Below are positions 1 through 6,348 of a stretch of DNA of 6,348 nt, one piece after another. A program made the translations under genes and the position numbers. The DNA is from Paracoccaceae bacterium (GTDB lineage Bacteria; Pseudomonadota; Alphaproteobacteria; Rhodobacterales; Rhodobacteraceae). The notes beneath the pieces are model-generated. The model ran no database searches. It was given only the letters and a program-made list of their open reading frames with translations, and was not told the origin of the DNA. The stretch is taken from NCBI GenBank assembly GCA_026982515.1, contig JALSGY010000029.1, positions 1-6,348 of the forward strand, read 5' to 3'. The first letter of the stretch is position 1, and the number at the start of each line of letters is the position of its first letter.

Positions 1-316
1 CGGCCATCTGCAGCCCATGGGCCACCGCCGCCTCGGCCCGCACGAAACGCCCGCCGTCAGAGAAGCTGTCGGGGGTGGTGTTGACGATCCCCATCAGGCG
101 GGGGGCCTCCAGGCCCAGCCCGGCCAGCGGCGGGCGCGCGGCACAGATGGCCTCGGCAACCTGCAAGGGCAGCTCGTGCGCGGGGATGATCTGGGGCCGG
201 GCGCCGCGCGAAAGCCGCTCGGCATGGGTGAACCAGCACCACCCCCCGGCAATGGGAAGGGCGTCCACGGGCCGGGCGGGGCCGATCTGCGGCAGAGGTC
301 GGTAGTAGCTTTGCAT
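1..316 (-). CDS. folP: Dihydropteroate synthase, 5' part (partial, runs off left edge)
   Basis: Dihydropteroate synthase condenses 6-hydroxymethyl-7,8-dihydropterin pyrophosphate with p-aminobenzoate to give dihydropteroate, a cytoplasmic step of folate synthesis and the sulfonamide target. The first 105 residues are visible. The signature MGIVNTTPDSFSDGG at residues 75-89 is the first conserved DHPS block, and its Asn is the family's metal/pyrophosphate-binding position. The rest of the TIM barrel lies outside the window. The ATG at 316 is the first Met in frame and begins 17 bp after the folB stop, so the genes are very likely co-transcribed. No clear Shine-Dalgarno precedes it. About 55-60 residues before the signature (starting MQSYYRPLPQ) are extra compared with E. 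coli FolP, where the block starts near residue 18. They contain no alternative ATG before Met75, which is itself part of the block. The family call is secure; the exact start is less so. Confidence 0.93.
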   Translation of the reverse strand, partial: MQSYYRPLPQIGPARPVDALPIAGGWCWFTHAERLSRGARPQIIPAHELPLQVAEAICAARPPLAGLGLEAPRLMGIVNTTPDSFSDGGRFVRAEAAVAHGLQMA

Positions 317-333
317 GCAAGCGCTATCGGCGA

Positions 334-1311
334 TCAGCCCTGCCTTGGCAAGGCCTGCACGATGCCGGGGCTGTCGGCGGGAAGCGCAACAACCGGCAGG
401 CTGGCGCCTTGGGGGGCGGCCTCGCCGATGAATACCGCCCTTCCGGCCGAGACCACGCCGGCGAACCACAGCGCCAGGGCGGCGGCGTCCTTGGCCTCCA
501 CGCCGGGGCTTTCCACCGAATCAAGCACGATCTTGGAGGGGGCCCAGACCGAAAAGCGACAGTGGCGCGCCGCCCAGTCCAGCTCGGTGCGCGAGCCCAC
601 CACCACACAGCGCCGGTCGCGGCCGGCCAGCACCCATGCGTTCTGCTCGATCGCCAGCAGGTCGATGCGCCTTTGTGCCGCCGGCGCCGCCGTCACCGGG
701 GCCGGCAGATCGGCCGGGCCGACACAGAAGATCGCAGGCCATCCCGCGGCCTCCAGCTCGTCGATCCAGCCGCGCAGACGGGGCGAATGCACCGCGGCGT
801 TCGACAGGTAGATCACCAGCGGATGCGGCGCCGCCTCTTCCGCCTCGGACACCTGCACATGCGGTTGCACCTGCTCGCGCGAGCGCACGATCTCCACCCC
901 CAGGGCGCCGGGACCGCGATCGAGCTTTTCCACCCGCACGAAGACCCGCAGCGCCTGGGGTGCCAGCAGGATCCGCTTGGCGATGCGCTCGGCCAGGGTT
1001 TCCAGAAGGTTGAGCCGTTCAGCCTTCAGTTCCAGCGCAATGGCGTCGGTGATCGTGTCGTAGGAGAGGATCCTGTCCACGTCGTCATCGAGCGGCGCCA
1101 CCGGGGGGGCCACCTCCACCACCACGTTGAAACAGACCCGCTGGGTGGTGCCGCGCTCGGACTGGAAGGCGCCGATTTCCACCTCGACCACATGGTCGCG
1201 CAGCGAGATTCGGTCCGGCGGCGGCGGCGCGCCGACGGTGGCGGCGGCCCGGGCCTCGGGGTGCTCGAAGGCCAGCGTGATGTCGGAGATGGCAGTGCGG
1301 CGATGTTTCAT
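334..1311 (-). CDS. folB: Dihydroneopterin aldolase with long C-terminal extension
   Basis: FolB cleaves 7,8-dihydroneopterin to 6-hydroxymethyl-7,8-dihydropterin and glycolaldehyde in folate synthesis. The product has 325 residues, against about 120 for a classical FolB. The aldolase domain covers roughly residues 33-145. It begins DRISLRDHVVEVEIGAF, has the SYDTI block (83-87), Glu104 in NLLETLAER (the usual pterin-anchoring Glu) and Lys129 in VRVEKLD (the usual catalytic Lys). Residues 1-32 are a low-complexity leader ending in Ala/Pro. Residues 165-325 form a second region of alternating hydrophobic strands and helices (starting LVIYLSNAAVHSPRLRG) whose family I do not recognise. The ATG at 1311 has only a weak AGGG about 9 bases upstream. 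The hydrolase stop is 77 bp upstream and folP starts 17 bp downstream. I recall similarly long FolB proteins in Rhodobacterales, so the extension is probably not an assembly artefact. Confidence 0.92.
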   Translation of the reverse strand: MKHRRTAISDITLAFEHPEARAAATVGAPPPPDRISLRDHVVEVEIGAFQSERGTTQRVCFNVVVEVAPPVAPLDDDVDRILSYDTITDAIALELKAERLNLLETLAERIAKRILLAPQALRVFVRVEKLDRGPGALGVEIVRSREQVQPHVQVSEAEEAAPHPLVIYLSNAAVHSPRLRGWIDELEAAGWPAIFCVGPADLPAPVTAAPAAQRRIDLLAIEQNAWVLAGRDRRCVVVGSRTELDWAARHCRFSVWAPSKIVLDSVESPGVEAKDAAALALWFAGVVSAGRAVFIGEAAPQGASLPVVALPADSPGIVQALPRQG

Positions 1312-1388
1312 GGCGTGGCCCTACAACATATGACGGCGCTGCGCCATTGCCCTTCGCGCCGGATCAGGGAGGGAAAGCGACGGCCTTT

Positions 1389-2093
1389 TCAGTTGTTGGC
1401 AGCCGAGCGCACCGGCTTGCGGTAAAACAGGTGCACCCCGATCACCGCCGTGAGTTCGAAGGATCGCGCCCATCGCGGGCGGACGGAGGTGGTGTGGTAA
1501 TAGGTGGCGCCATTCGTCAGGTTGCGCGCCACCCCGCCCCTGAGGATGATGTCCGCCACCTTGCCGACGCGCTCCCATGCGGCGCGGTTGCGTATGCGCT
1601 CGCTGCGACCGTCGCAGTTGTAGGTGAACTGGCAGCGCCAGAGACCCGCACCGGTGCCCTGTTTGACCACCCCGCAGACGGTATCGGGGAAGGCAGCGCT
1701 GTCGACGCGGTTGAGGATCACCTCGGCCACCGCGAACTGGCCCTTCACGCTTTCGCCGCGGGCCTCGAAATACAACGCCTCGGTCAGGCAGCGCCACTGC
1801 TTGCCGCCCTTCACCGCCGGCAGGCTGTCGATATACCTGCGGGTGAAGATCGGCTCGGGCTGGCGCGGGGCACGCGAGAACAGCCCGCGCGGCCTGCTCT
1901 GCAGACGGTTGAGCCGCTCGGGGCCGACGGTGCCGAGCGCCACCCGCTCCAGCCCCAGAAGCTGCGAAATCTCCGGGCCGATCACCGCCTGCGCATTGTT
2001 GGACTGGCTGACGGTCACATCGGCAAGCGCCACTCCGGCACCCGCCAGAAGTGCCGAAACACAGGCCAGAACGATCAGCCGAAGCTGGGCCAT
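1389..2093 (-). CDS. Secreted SleB-family cell wall hydrolase
   Basis: This is a 234-residue exported protein of the SleB/CwlJ-type hydrolase family (Hydrolase_2), which cleaves the glycan strands of peptidoglycan. Residues 1-24 look like a Sec signal peptide: hydrophobic core LIVLACVSALLAGAGVA and a probable cut after ALA24, giving a periplasmic enzyme. Residues 25-100 are a linker of unknown role. The catalytic domain is about 102-225, with CLTEALYFEARGES (102-115; Glu110 is the likely catalytic acid), GQFAVAEVILNRV (118-130), CQFTYNCDG (154-162) and ATYYHTTSVRPRWAR (196-210). Four cysteines (102, 140, 154, 160) could form disulfides in the periplasm. The ATG at 2093 is chosen because it follows a strong GGAGG and opens the signal peptide. 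A longer in-frame start at 2432 would run into the preceding gene. SleB was named for spore germination, but relatives in non-sporulating Gram-negatives are thought to act in wall turnover or division; that role is inferred here. Confidence 0.9.
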   Translation of the reverse strand: MAQLRLIVLACVSALLAGAGVALADVTVSQSNNAQAVIGPEISQLLGLERVALGTVGPERLNRLQSRPRGLFSRAPRQPEPIFTRRYIDSLPAVKGGKQWRCLTEALYFEARGESVKGQFAVAEVILNRVDSAAFPDTVCGVVKQGTGAGLWRCQFTYNCDGRSERIRNRAAWERVGKVADIILRGGVARNLTNGATYYHTTSVRPRWARSFELTAVIGVHLFYRKPVRSAANN

Positions 2094-2103
2094 TTCCCCC
2101 TCC
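2094..2103 (-). promoter_or_regulatory. Shine-Dalgarno of the cell wall hydrolase
   Basis: Read on the minus strand, GGAGGGGGAA lies directly before the ATG at 2093, with GGAGG five bases from the start codon. This purine-rich site fixes the start at the signal-peptide Met and argues against the longer in-frame extension into the upstream gene. Confidence 0.75.
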
Positions 2104-2244
2104 AGTCCGGTGGCAGACCGGGTTTCAACCGGCCGCGAACCGACGCCCAAATAGGCCAAAGGGGGCTTTTCGTCCAGTCTCTGGGGGGATCGTGCGGGGA
2201 AATGCCGCCATGCGTGGCGCGCAGGCCGCGCCATCGCCGTTCGG

Positions 2245-2273
2245 AATGAATGGCGAACATTTACGAAAATCAA
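2245..2273 (-). promoter_or_regulatory. Possible promoter for the cell wall hydrolase (weak)
   Basis: The 197-bp gap between the PPDK-like gene and the hydrolase contains an A+T-richer patch just after the upstream stop. On the minus strand it reads TTGATT, then 17 bases, then TTCATT, a poor fit to a sigma-70 site (-10 matches 3 of 6). The gap size and the strong downstream ribosome binding site make independent transcription plausible, but this exact site is a guess. I found no convincing terminator in the same gap. Confidence 0.2.
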
Positions 2274-2290
2274 CGGGTTGCGTCCCGAAG

Positions 2291-4837
2291 TCAGGAAACG
2301 CTCTGTTTCAGTGTCAATTGAGCCGCGGCCAGCCGCGCAACCGGCACGCGAAACGGCGAACAGGAAACGTAATCGAACCCCACGGCGCGGCAAAACGCGA
2401 TGGATTCGGGGTTGCCGCCATGTTCGCCGCACATGGCCAGGGTGATCTCAGGGTCGGTGGCGCGCCCGCGCTCGGCCCCGATCCGCAAAAGCTCCCCCAC
2501 CCCTTCGGTATCGAGAATGTGGAACGGATCCTCCGGGAAGACACCCTGGGCGACGTAATCGCTCATGAACCGGCCGGCGTCGTCGCGCGACAGGCCGTAG
2601 GTCATCTGGGTGAGGTCATTGGTGCCGAACGAGAGGAAGGCCGCGTGATGGGCAATATCGCCGGAGCGCAGGGCGGCGCGGGGGGTTTCCACCATCACGC
2701 CCAGACGATAGGCGAAATCCGCCCCGCGCTCGTTGCGCACCGCCGCCGCCACGCCATCGATACGCGACTTGATCAGTTCCACCTCGCGCCGGGCCGAGAC
2801 CAGCGGGATCATGATCTCCGGCACCACCGGCGCGCCCTTGCGGCTGGCCTCGATGGTGGCCTCGAAGATGGCCCGCGCCTGCATGTCGTAGATCTCGGGC
2901 ATGGTGATGCCCAGCCGCACGCCGCGCATCCCCAGCATCGGGTTGAACTCGGAAAGCGCCTCGATGCGGCGGGTGACATCCGACAACGGCAGCGAGAGCG
3001 CCTCGGCGAGGTCGCGCATGCCCTCGCGGTCGGAGGGCAGAAATTCGTGCAGCGGCGGATCGAACAGGCGGATGCACACCGGCTGGCCATGCATGATCTT
3101 GAACAGTTCGGTGAAATCGGCCCGCTGCATGGGCAGGAGCCGATCCAGCGCCGCGGCCCGGTCGGCGGGATCGTCGGCGAAGATCATCTCGCGCATCACC
3201 GTCAGCCGGTCGTCCTCGAAGAACATGTGCTCGGTGCGGCACAGCCCGATGCCCTGGGCGGCGAAATTGCGCGCCACCTGGGCGTCGGCGGGGGTGTCGG
3301 CATTGGCGCGCACGCCGATGTCGCGAAACTCGTCGGCCCAGCCCAGAAGCGTCTGGAAGGCATCGTCAAGCACCGCCTCCAGCATCGGGGCGGCCCCGGC
3401 CAGGGCCTCGCCGGCCGTGCCGTCGATGGTGATCACCTCGCCCTTGCGCAACAGCCGCCCGTCGGGGGTGCGCAGGGTCTTTTCCTTCAGGTCGATCCGC
3501 AGCCCGGTGGCACCGGTAACGCAGGGCAGGCCGAGGCCGCGCGCGATCACCGCCGCATGGCTGGTGATGCCGCCGCGTTCGGTGAGCACGCCGACGGCGG
3601 CGTGCATGCCGCGGATGTCCTCGGGCGCGGTCTCGCGGCGAACCAGAATGCAGGGCTCGCCACGCGCCGCGCTGGCCTGGGCGGCACCGGAGGTAAAGAC
3701 GATCCGCCCCACCGCGGCACCTGGGCTGGCGGCCACGCCGCGGATGATCACGTCACGCTCGCCGCGCGGATCCACCTGCGGGTGCAAGAGCTCCGACAGC
3801 GAGCGCGGCTCGATGCGCATCACCGCCTCCTCGCGCGAGATGATCCCGTCCTCGGCCAGCGCCACCGCGATACGCACCGCCGCGCGGGTGCTGCGCTGCA
3901 CACGCAAGGCATCGAGCACATGCAGCCGGCCGTTTTCCAGCGTGAACTCGATCTGCATCTCCTCGCGCAGGCGGCTGCGGCAAAGCTGGCCGTATTCCTT
4001 CAGCCTGGCAAAGACCTCGGGGCATCTTTCCTCCAGCGAAGGGCCGCGCCTGTCCTTCGTGAGATAGATCGCGCCATCGGTGGCGCGCAGCGCGTCGCGG
4101 CCCTGGCTCTGGCCCAGGTATCGTCCGGTGATCTGCGGCAACCCGGTGGTGGAATCGACGAACTGGATCACCCCCGCGCCGCTTTCGCCCGGCCCCACGC
4201 CCAACGCCATCTGCTGCACCACCAGGCCCAGCCCGGCATCGGCCGGCGCCCCCCTGGCCTGACGCAACAGCCGGGCGGATGTGCCCTCCCAGGCCCGCGC
4301 CATCGAGCGCAGCACCTCGATCAACTGCTCGGCCGGGTCCTGGGGGAAGCGTTCCTCGGTCTCCGCCTCATAGGCATCAAGCGCCATCTGCAGGGCATGG
4401 CCGTTGTCGGACGGGTTGAATTCGAACATTTCCGGGTCAAGACGCGCCACATGAACCGCGAAGGCCTGCACAAATCGAAGATAGAGGGCGTTGGCGGCAT
4501 CCTCACCAAGGGTCCTGCTCAGCTCCGCATGGCGGGCATCGTTCATGCCGATGTTGAGGATCGCGCCGGGGCCGCCCCAGTCGGGATCTTCCGAGCTGGG
4601 CCGGACGGAAACCAGCGGCGCCTCGCCGAAAGTGGCCAGCATGGCCTTGACATCGGGCAGCTCGCCGGCGGCAATGCGATGAACGGTATCGAAGGACAGC
4701 GCCACCGTGGGCGGCACCGGAAGGTCCAGCCGGATCAGCCGCTGCAGGCACTTGGCCCGGCCGCCATGGGTTTCCACGGTGATCGGGGCAACCCGGCTGA
4801 TACGGGTAAATCCTTTGAACTCAACGTGTTTCTGCAC
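2291..4837 (-). CDS. ppdK: PPDK-family protein (PEP-utilising) with degenerate ATP-grasp half
   Basis: This 848-residue protein aligns along its whole length with pyruvate phosphate dikinase, which interconverts pyruvate+ATP+Pi and PEP+AMP+PPi; PPDKs usually have about 870-900 residues. The C-terminal two thirds look intact: swivelling phosphohistidine domain about 360-480 with His427 in GGITSHAAVIARG, then a PEP/pyruvate TIM barrel with Arg510 (VRANADTP), GLCRTEHMFF (531-540), Arg590 (IRLFDPPLHEFLP), Glu717 (MVETPR), Asn740 (FGTNDLTQ) and Cys803 (MCGEHGG). The N-terminal ATP-grasp region (about 20-350) is shorter and divergent. GGKGANL is GGRAKCL (25-31), the MPGMMDTILN loop is DWGGPGAILN (86-95), DIEF is QIEF (295-298), and LQTR is LDAL (308-311). 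ATP-dependent PPDK activity is therefore doubtful; the gene symbol reflects family only. The GTG start at 4837 is supported by GGAGG seven bases upstream. The gene lies 77 bp after glyS on the same strand. Alternatives are a PPDK paralogue with another phosphoryl donor, or a regulatory or half-reaction protein. Confidence 0.85.
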   Translation of the reverse strand: MQKHVEFKGFTRISRVAPITVETHGGRAKCLQRLIRLDLPVPPTVALSFDTVHRIAAGELPDVKAMLATFGEAPLVSVRPSSEDPDWGGPGAILNIGMNDARHAELSRTLGEDAANALYLRFVQAFAVHVARLDPEMFEFNPSDNGHALQMALDAYEAETEERFPQDPAEQLIEVLRSMARAWEGTSARLLRQARGAPADAGLGLVVQQMALGVGPGESGAGVIQFVDSTTGLPQITGRYLGQSQGRDALRATDGAIYLTKDRRGPSLEERCPEVFARLKEYGQLCRSRLREEMQIEFTLENGRLHVLDALRVQRSTRAAVRIAVALAEDGIISREEAVMRIEPRSLSELLHPQVDPRGERDVIIRGVAASPGAAVGRIVFTSGAAQASAARGEPCILVRRETAPEDIRGMHAAVGVLTERGGITSHAAVIARGLGLPCVTGATGLRIDLKEKTLRTPDGRLLRKGEVITIDGTAGEALAGAAPMLEAVLDDAFQTLLGWADEFRDIGVRANADTPADAQVARNFAAQGIGLCRTEHMFFEDDRLTVMREMIFADDPADRAAALDRLLPMQRADFTELFKIMHGQPVCIRLFDPPLHEFLPSDREGMRDLAEALSLPLSDVTRRIEALSEFNPMLGMRGVRLGITMPEIYDMQARAIFEATIEASRKGAPVVPEIMIPLVSARREVELIKSRIDGVAAAVRNERGADFAYRLGVMVETPRAALRSGDIAHHAAFLSFGTNDLTQMTYGLSRDDAGRFMSDYVAQGVFPEDPFHILDTEGVGELLRIGAERGRATDPEITLAMCGEHGGNPESIAFCRAVGFDYVSCSPFRVPVARLAAAQLTLKQSVS

Positions 4838-4844
4838 TGCAGCG

Positions 4845-4849
4845 CCTCC
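4845..4849 (-). promoter_or_regulatory. Shine-Dalgarno setting the GTG start of the PPDK-like gene
   Basis: GGAGG on the minus strand lies seven bases upstream of the GTG at 4837. It supports this non-ATG start. The nearby ATG at 4853 is in another frame and hits a stop after about ten codons. Confidence 0.7.
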
Positions 4850-4862
4850 GCATTGCCCCCGC

Positions 4863-4890
4863 AGAATAACGCCCGCACATCACGGTGCAA
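4863..4890 (-). promoter_or_regulatory. Possible promoter for the PPDK-like gene (weak)
   Basis: In the 77-bp gap after glyS, the minus strand carries TTGCAC, 16 bases, then TATTCT (4 of 6 matches to the -10 consensus). A transcript from it would have a short leader including the GGAGG. The match is poor, and read-through from glyS would also explain expression. No terminator is evident in the gap. Confidence 0.2.
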
Positions 4891-4914
4891 CCGAAACATT
4901 GCAAAGGCCGAATA

Positions 4915-6348
4915 TCAGCCCTCGATGCGCGACAGGTCTGCAACGGAAAGGCAGATATGGCGAATGCGGCTGAGCAGGTTCAACCGGTTGCGCCGGACCA
5001 CACTGTTTTCGGTATTTACCTGAACCGCCTCGAAAAAATCGTCGATCGGGGCGCGCAGGGCGGCCATGGCCGCCATGGCGGCGGCAAAATCTTCCCGCTC
5101 CATGGCCGGGGTGATGGCGGCCTCGGCCCGGTCGAGGGCGGCGAACAGCGCCTTTTCCTCCGGGCTTTCGGCATATTTCGGATCGGCCCCGTAGGAATAT
5201 TCCACCCCGTCGCGCTCTTCGGCCTGGGTCAGGATGTTGTTGGCCCGCTTGAAGCCCTGCAGCAGGTTCTCACCGTCCTCGGTCTTGAGGAAATCGGCCA
5301 GCGCCGCGGCCCGGCGGGCCAGCAGAACCAGATCATCGTTGCCGGGCATGGCGATGCAGGCATCGATCACGTCATGGCGGATGCCCTGCTCGCGCAGATG
5401 CACCTTGAGGCGGTCGTGGAAGAAGGCCAGCAGCTCGTCGCTGGTGTCGGGCAGCTTCCTGGCAAGCCTCTGCAGAACGGAACTGTCGGGCCGTTGCACG
5501 AAATCTTCATGCTCGCCCTTCTCCAGCGCGTCGAGCACCGCGCGATACGCGGCGCCGAACACGCCGTGCCGGGCGATCTCCTCCAGCAGCAGCTCGAGCG
5601 CCGTCAGTTCGCTCTCGTCGGCCTCGCCCTTTCTCAGCGCGATCTCCGCCTTCAGCAACTGGCTGTCGATGAACCGGTCGAGCCGCAGCCGGATACCGTT
5701 GCCCAGCAGGATCCGGATCACCCCAAGCGCGGCACGGCGCAGCGCGAAGGGATCCTTGGAGCCGGTGGGCTTTTCCCCGATGGCCCAGAAACCGGTGAGC
5801 ATGTCGAGCTTGTCGGCCAGCGCCACGGCCACCGAAACCGGCGCCGAAGGCACCATGTCGGAGGGGCCCAGCGGCGAGTAATGCTCCTCGCAGGCCTCGG
5901 GCACCCCGTCGCCCAGCCCCGCGGCGCGGGCGTAGTACTTGCCCATGGTGCCCTGAAGCTCGGGAAACTCGTAGACCATCTGGGAGGCCAGATCGGCCTT
6001 GGCCACCCGCGCGGCCAGCGCCGCGACATCCGGGTCGGCGCCCACGAAGGGGGCCAGCCCGCGGGCCAGTTCCTCGATACGGGCAATCCGCTCGGCCTGG
6101 CTGCCCAGCCGGTTGTGGAAGGTGACATGCGCCAGCGGCGCGGCCATGCCCTCCAGCCCCGATTCACGCACCGTGCGCAGATCGTTTTCCCAGAAGAAGC
6201 GGGCATCGGAGAGCCGTGCCGAAAGCACCTTGCGGTTGCCGGCCAGAATGGTGGCCCCGTGATCGGCGGTCTCGCGGTCGGCCACGGTGATGAATTTCTC
6301 GATCCGGCCGGTCTTCGGGTTGCGCACCGAGAAGAACTTCTGGTGCGC
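4915..6348 (-). CDS. glyS: Glycyl-tRNA synthetase beta subunit, C-terminal part (partial, runs off right edge)
   Basis: GlyS is the large subunit of the bacterial alpha2-beta2 glycyl-tRNA synthetase, which charges tRNA-Gly with glycine using ATP; the alpha subunit (GlyQ) holds the aminoacylation site. The last 477 residues are visible, and about 200-240 N-terminal residues lie beyond the edge. The frame is open from the first visible bases, which encode AHQKFFSVRNPKTG, matching the family's HQKYF block, so the GTG at 6327 is internal and not a start. Other family blocks are GNRKVLSARLSDARFFWEND, DKLDMLTGFWAIGEKPTGSK followed by DPFALRRAALGVIRI, and a C-terminal DALR-type anticodon-binding helical region. 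The protein ends in LRAPIDDFFEAVQVNTE, NRLNLLSRIR and SVADLSRIEG before TGA, a normal family C-terminus with no sign of truncation. glyQ would be expected upstream, outside the window. Confidence 0.97.
   Translation of the reverse strand, partial: AHQKFFSVRNPKTGRIEKFITVADRETADHGATILAGNRKVLSARLSDARFFWENDLRTVRESGLEGMAAPLAHVTFHNRLGSQAERIARIEELARGLAPFVGADPDVAALAARVAKADLASQMVYEFPELQGTMGKYYARAAGLGDGVPEACEEHYSPLGPSDMVPSAPVSVAVALADKLDMLTGFWAIGEKPTGSKDPFALRRAALGVIRILLGNGIRLRLDRFIDSQLLKAEIALRKGEADESELTALELLLEEIARHGVFGAAYRAVLDALEKGEHEDFVQRPDSSVLQRLARKLPDTSDELLAFFHDRLKVHLREQGIRHDVIDACIAMPGNDDLVLLARRAAALADFLKTEDGENLLQGFKRANNILTQAEERDGVEYSYGADPKYAESPEEKALFAALDRAEAAITPAMEREDFAAAMAAMAALRAPIDDFFEAVQVNTENSVVRRNRLNLLSRIRHICLSVADLSRIEG

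Noticed and set aside
57..320. Minus-strand open frame of 87 codons beginning with TTG at 320
   Set aside because: It overlaps folP in another frame; the folP frame carries the DHPS signature and this one carries nothing recognisable.
1330..1347. Inverted repeat in the hydrolase-folB gap as a terminator
   Set aside because: The arms pair only with a bulge and leave a one-base loop, and no T-run follows on the minus strand, so it is not a convincing terminator.
409..1425. Plus-strand open frame of 338 codons opposite folB
   Set aside because: Same artefact: antisense to conserved folB coding sequence, biased His/Arg/Gly composition, no family resemblance.
2207..2221. Short stem-loop CGCCA-CGCA-TGGCG as terminator of the PPDK-like gene
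   Set aside because: It has only five base pairs and no T-tract after it, and such short hairpins are common by chance in G+C-rich DNA.
1347..2249. Plus-strand open frame of 300 codons opposite the cell wall hydrolase
   Set aside because: It runs antisense to a gene with clear signal peptide and catalytic motifs, and has no domain or good start signal of its own.
2094..2432. Longer in-frame start for the hydrolase (347 residues)
   Set aside because: It would overlap the PPDK-like gene by over 140 bp and bury the signal peptide inside the protein. The ATG at 2093 has a much better ribosome binding site.
2051..5023. Open frame of 990 codons on the plus strand, antisense to the PPDK-like gene
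   Set aside because: It is a mirror of a real, strongly conserved gene in G+C-rich DNA with few stops. The translation is rich in His, Arg, Gly and Gln, has no recognisable domain, and continues into both flanking gaps and neighbouring genes.

Overview
The window is a G+C-rich stretch of bacterial chromosome in which every recognisable gene lies on the minus strand. From high to low coordinate, which is the direction of transcription, the order is: glyS (3' part, running off the right edge), a pyruvate phosphate dikinase (PPDK)-like gene, a SleB-type cell wall hydrolase, folB with a long C-terminal extension, and folP (5' part, running off the left edge). From memory, this gene order, together with the long form of folB and the G- or C-ending codons, suggests an alphaproteobacterium of the Rhodobacterales (Rhodobacteraceae/Paracoccaceae). 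No ribosomal or other marker gene is present to confirm that.

Region by region: 6348-4915 encodes the last 477 residues of the glycyl-tRNA synthetase beta subunit. A 77-bp gap follows, with a good Shine-Dalgarno for the GTG start of the next gene. 4837-2291 encodes an 848-residue protein homologous to PPDK over its whole length. Its phosphohistidine and PEP/pyruvate domains look intact, but the ATP-grasp half has lost most of the residues that define PPDK. A 197-bp gap then holds the leader of a secreted 234-residue cell wall hydrolase (2093-1389). After another 77-bp gap comes folB (1311-334), and 17 bp later folP (316 to the left edge).

folB and folP form a folate-synthesis pair: dihydroneopterin aldolase makes 6-hydroxymethyl-dihydropterin, which after pyrophosphorylation is the substrate of dihydropteroate synthase. 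The other genes (translation, PEP/pyruvate chemistry, envelope) share orientation but no obvious pathway with it. I see no mobile elements, CRISPR arrays, tRNA or rRNA genes, and no gap over 300 bp without a gene.

No wholly new multi-gene system is visible. The two points most worth a second look are the PPDK homologue with an apparently eroded nucleotide-binding half, and the uncharacterised domain of about 160 residues fused to the C-terminus of FolB.
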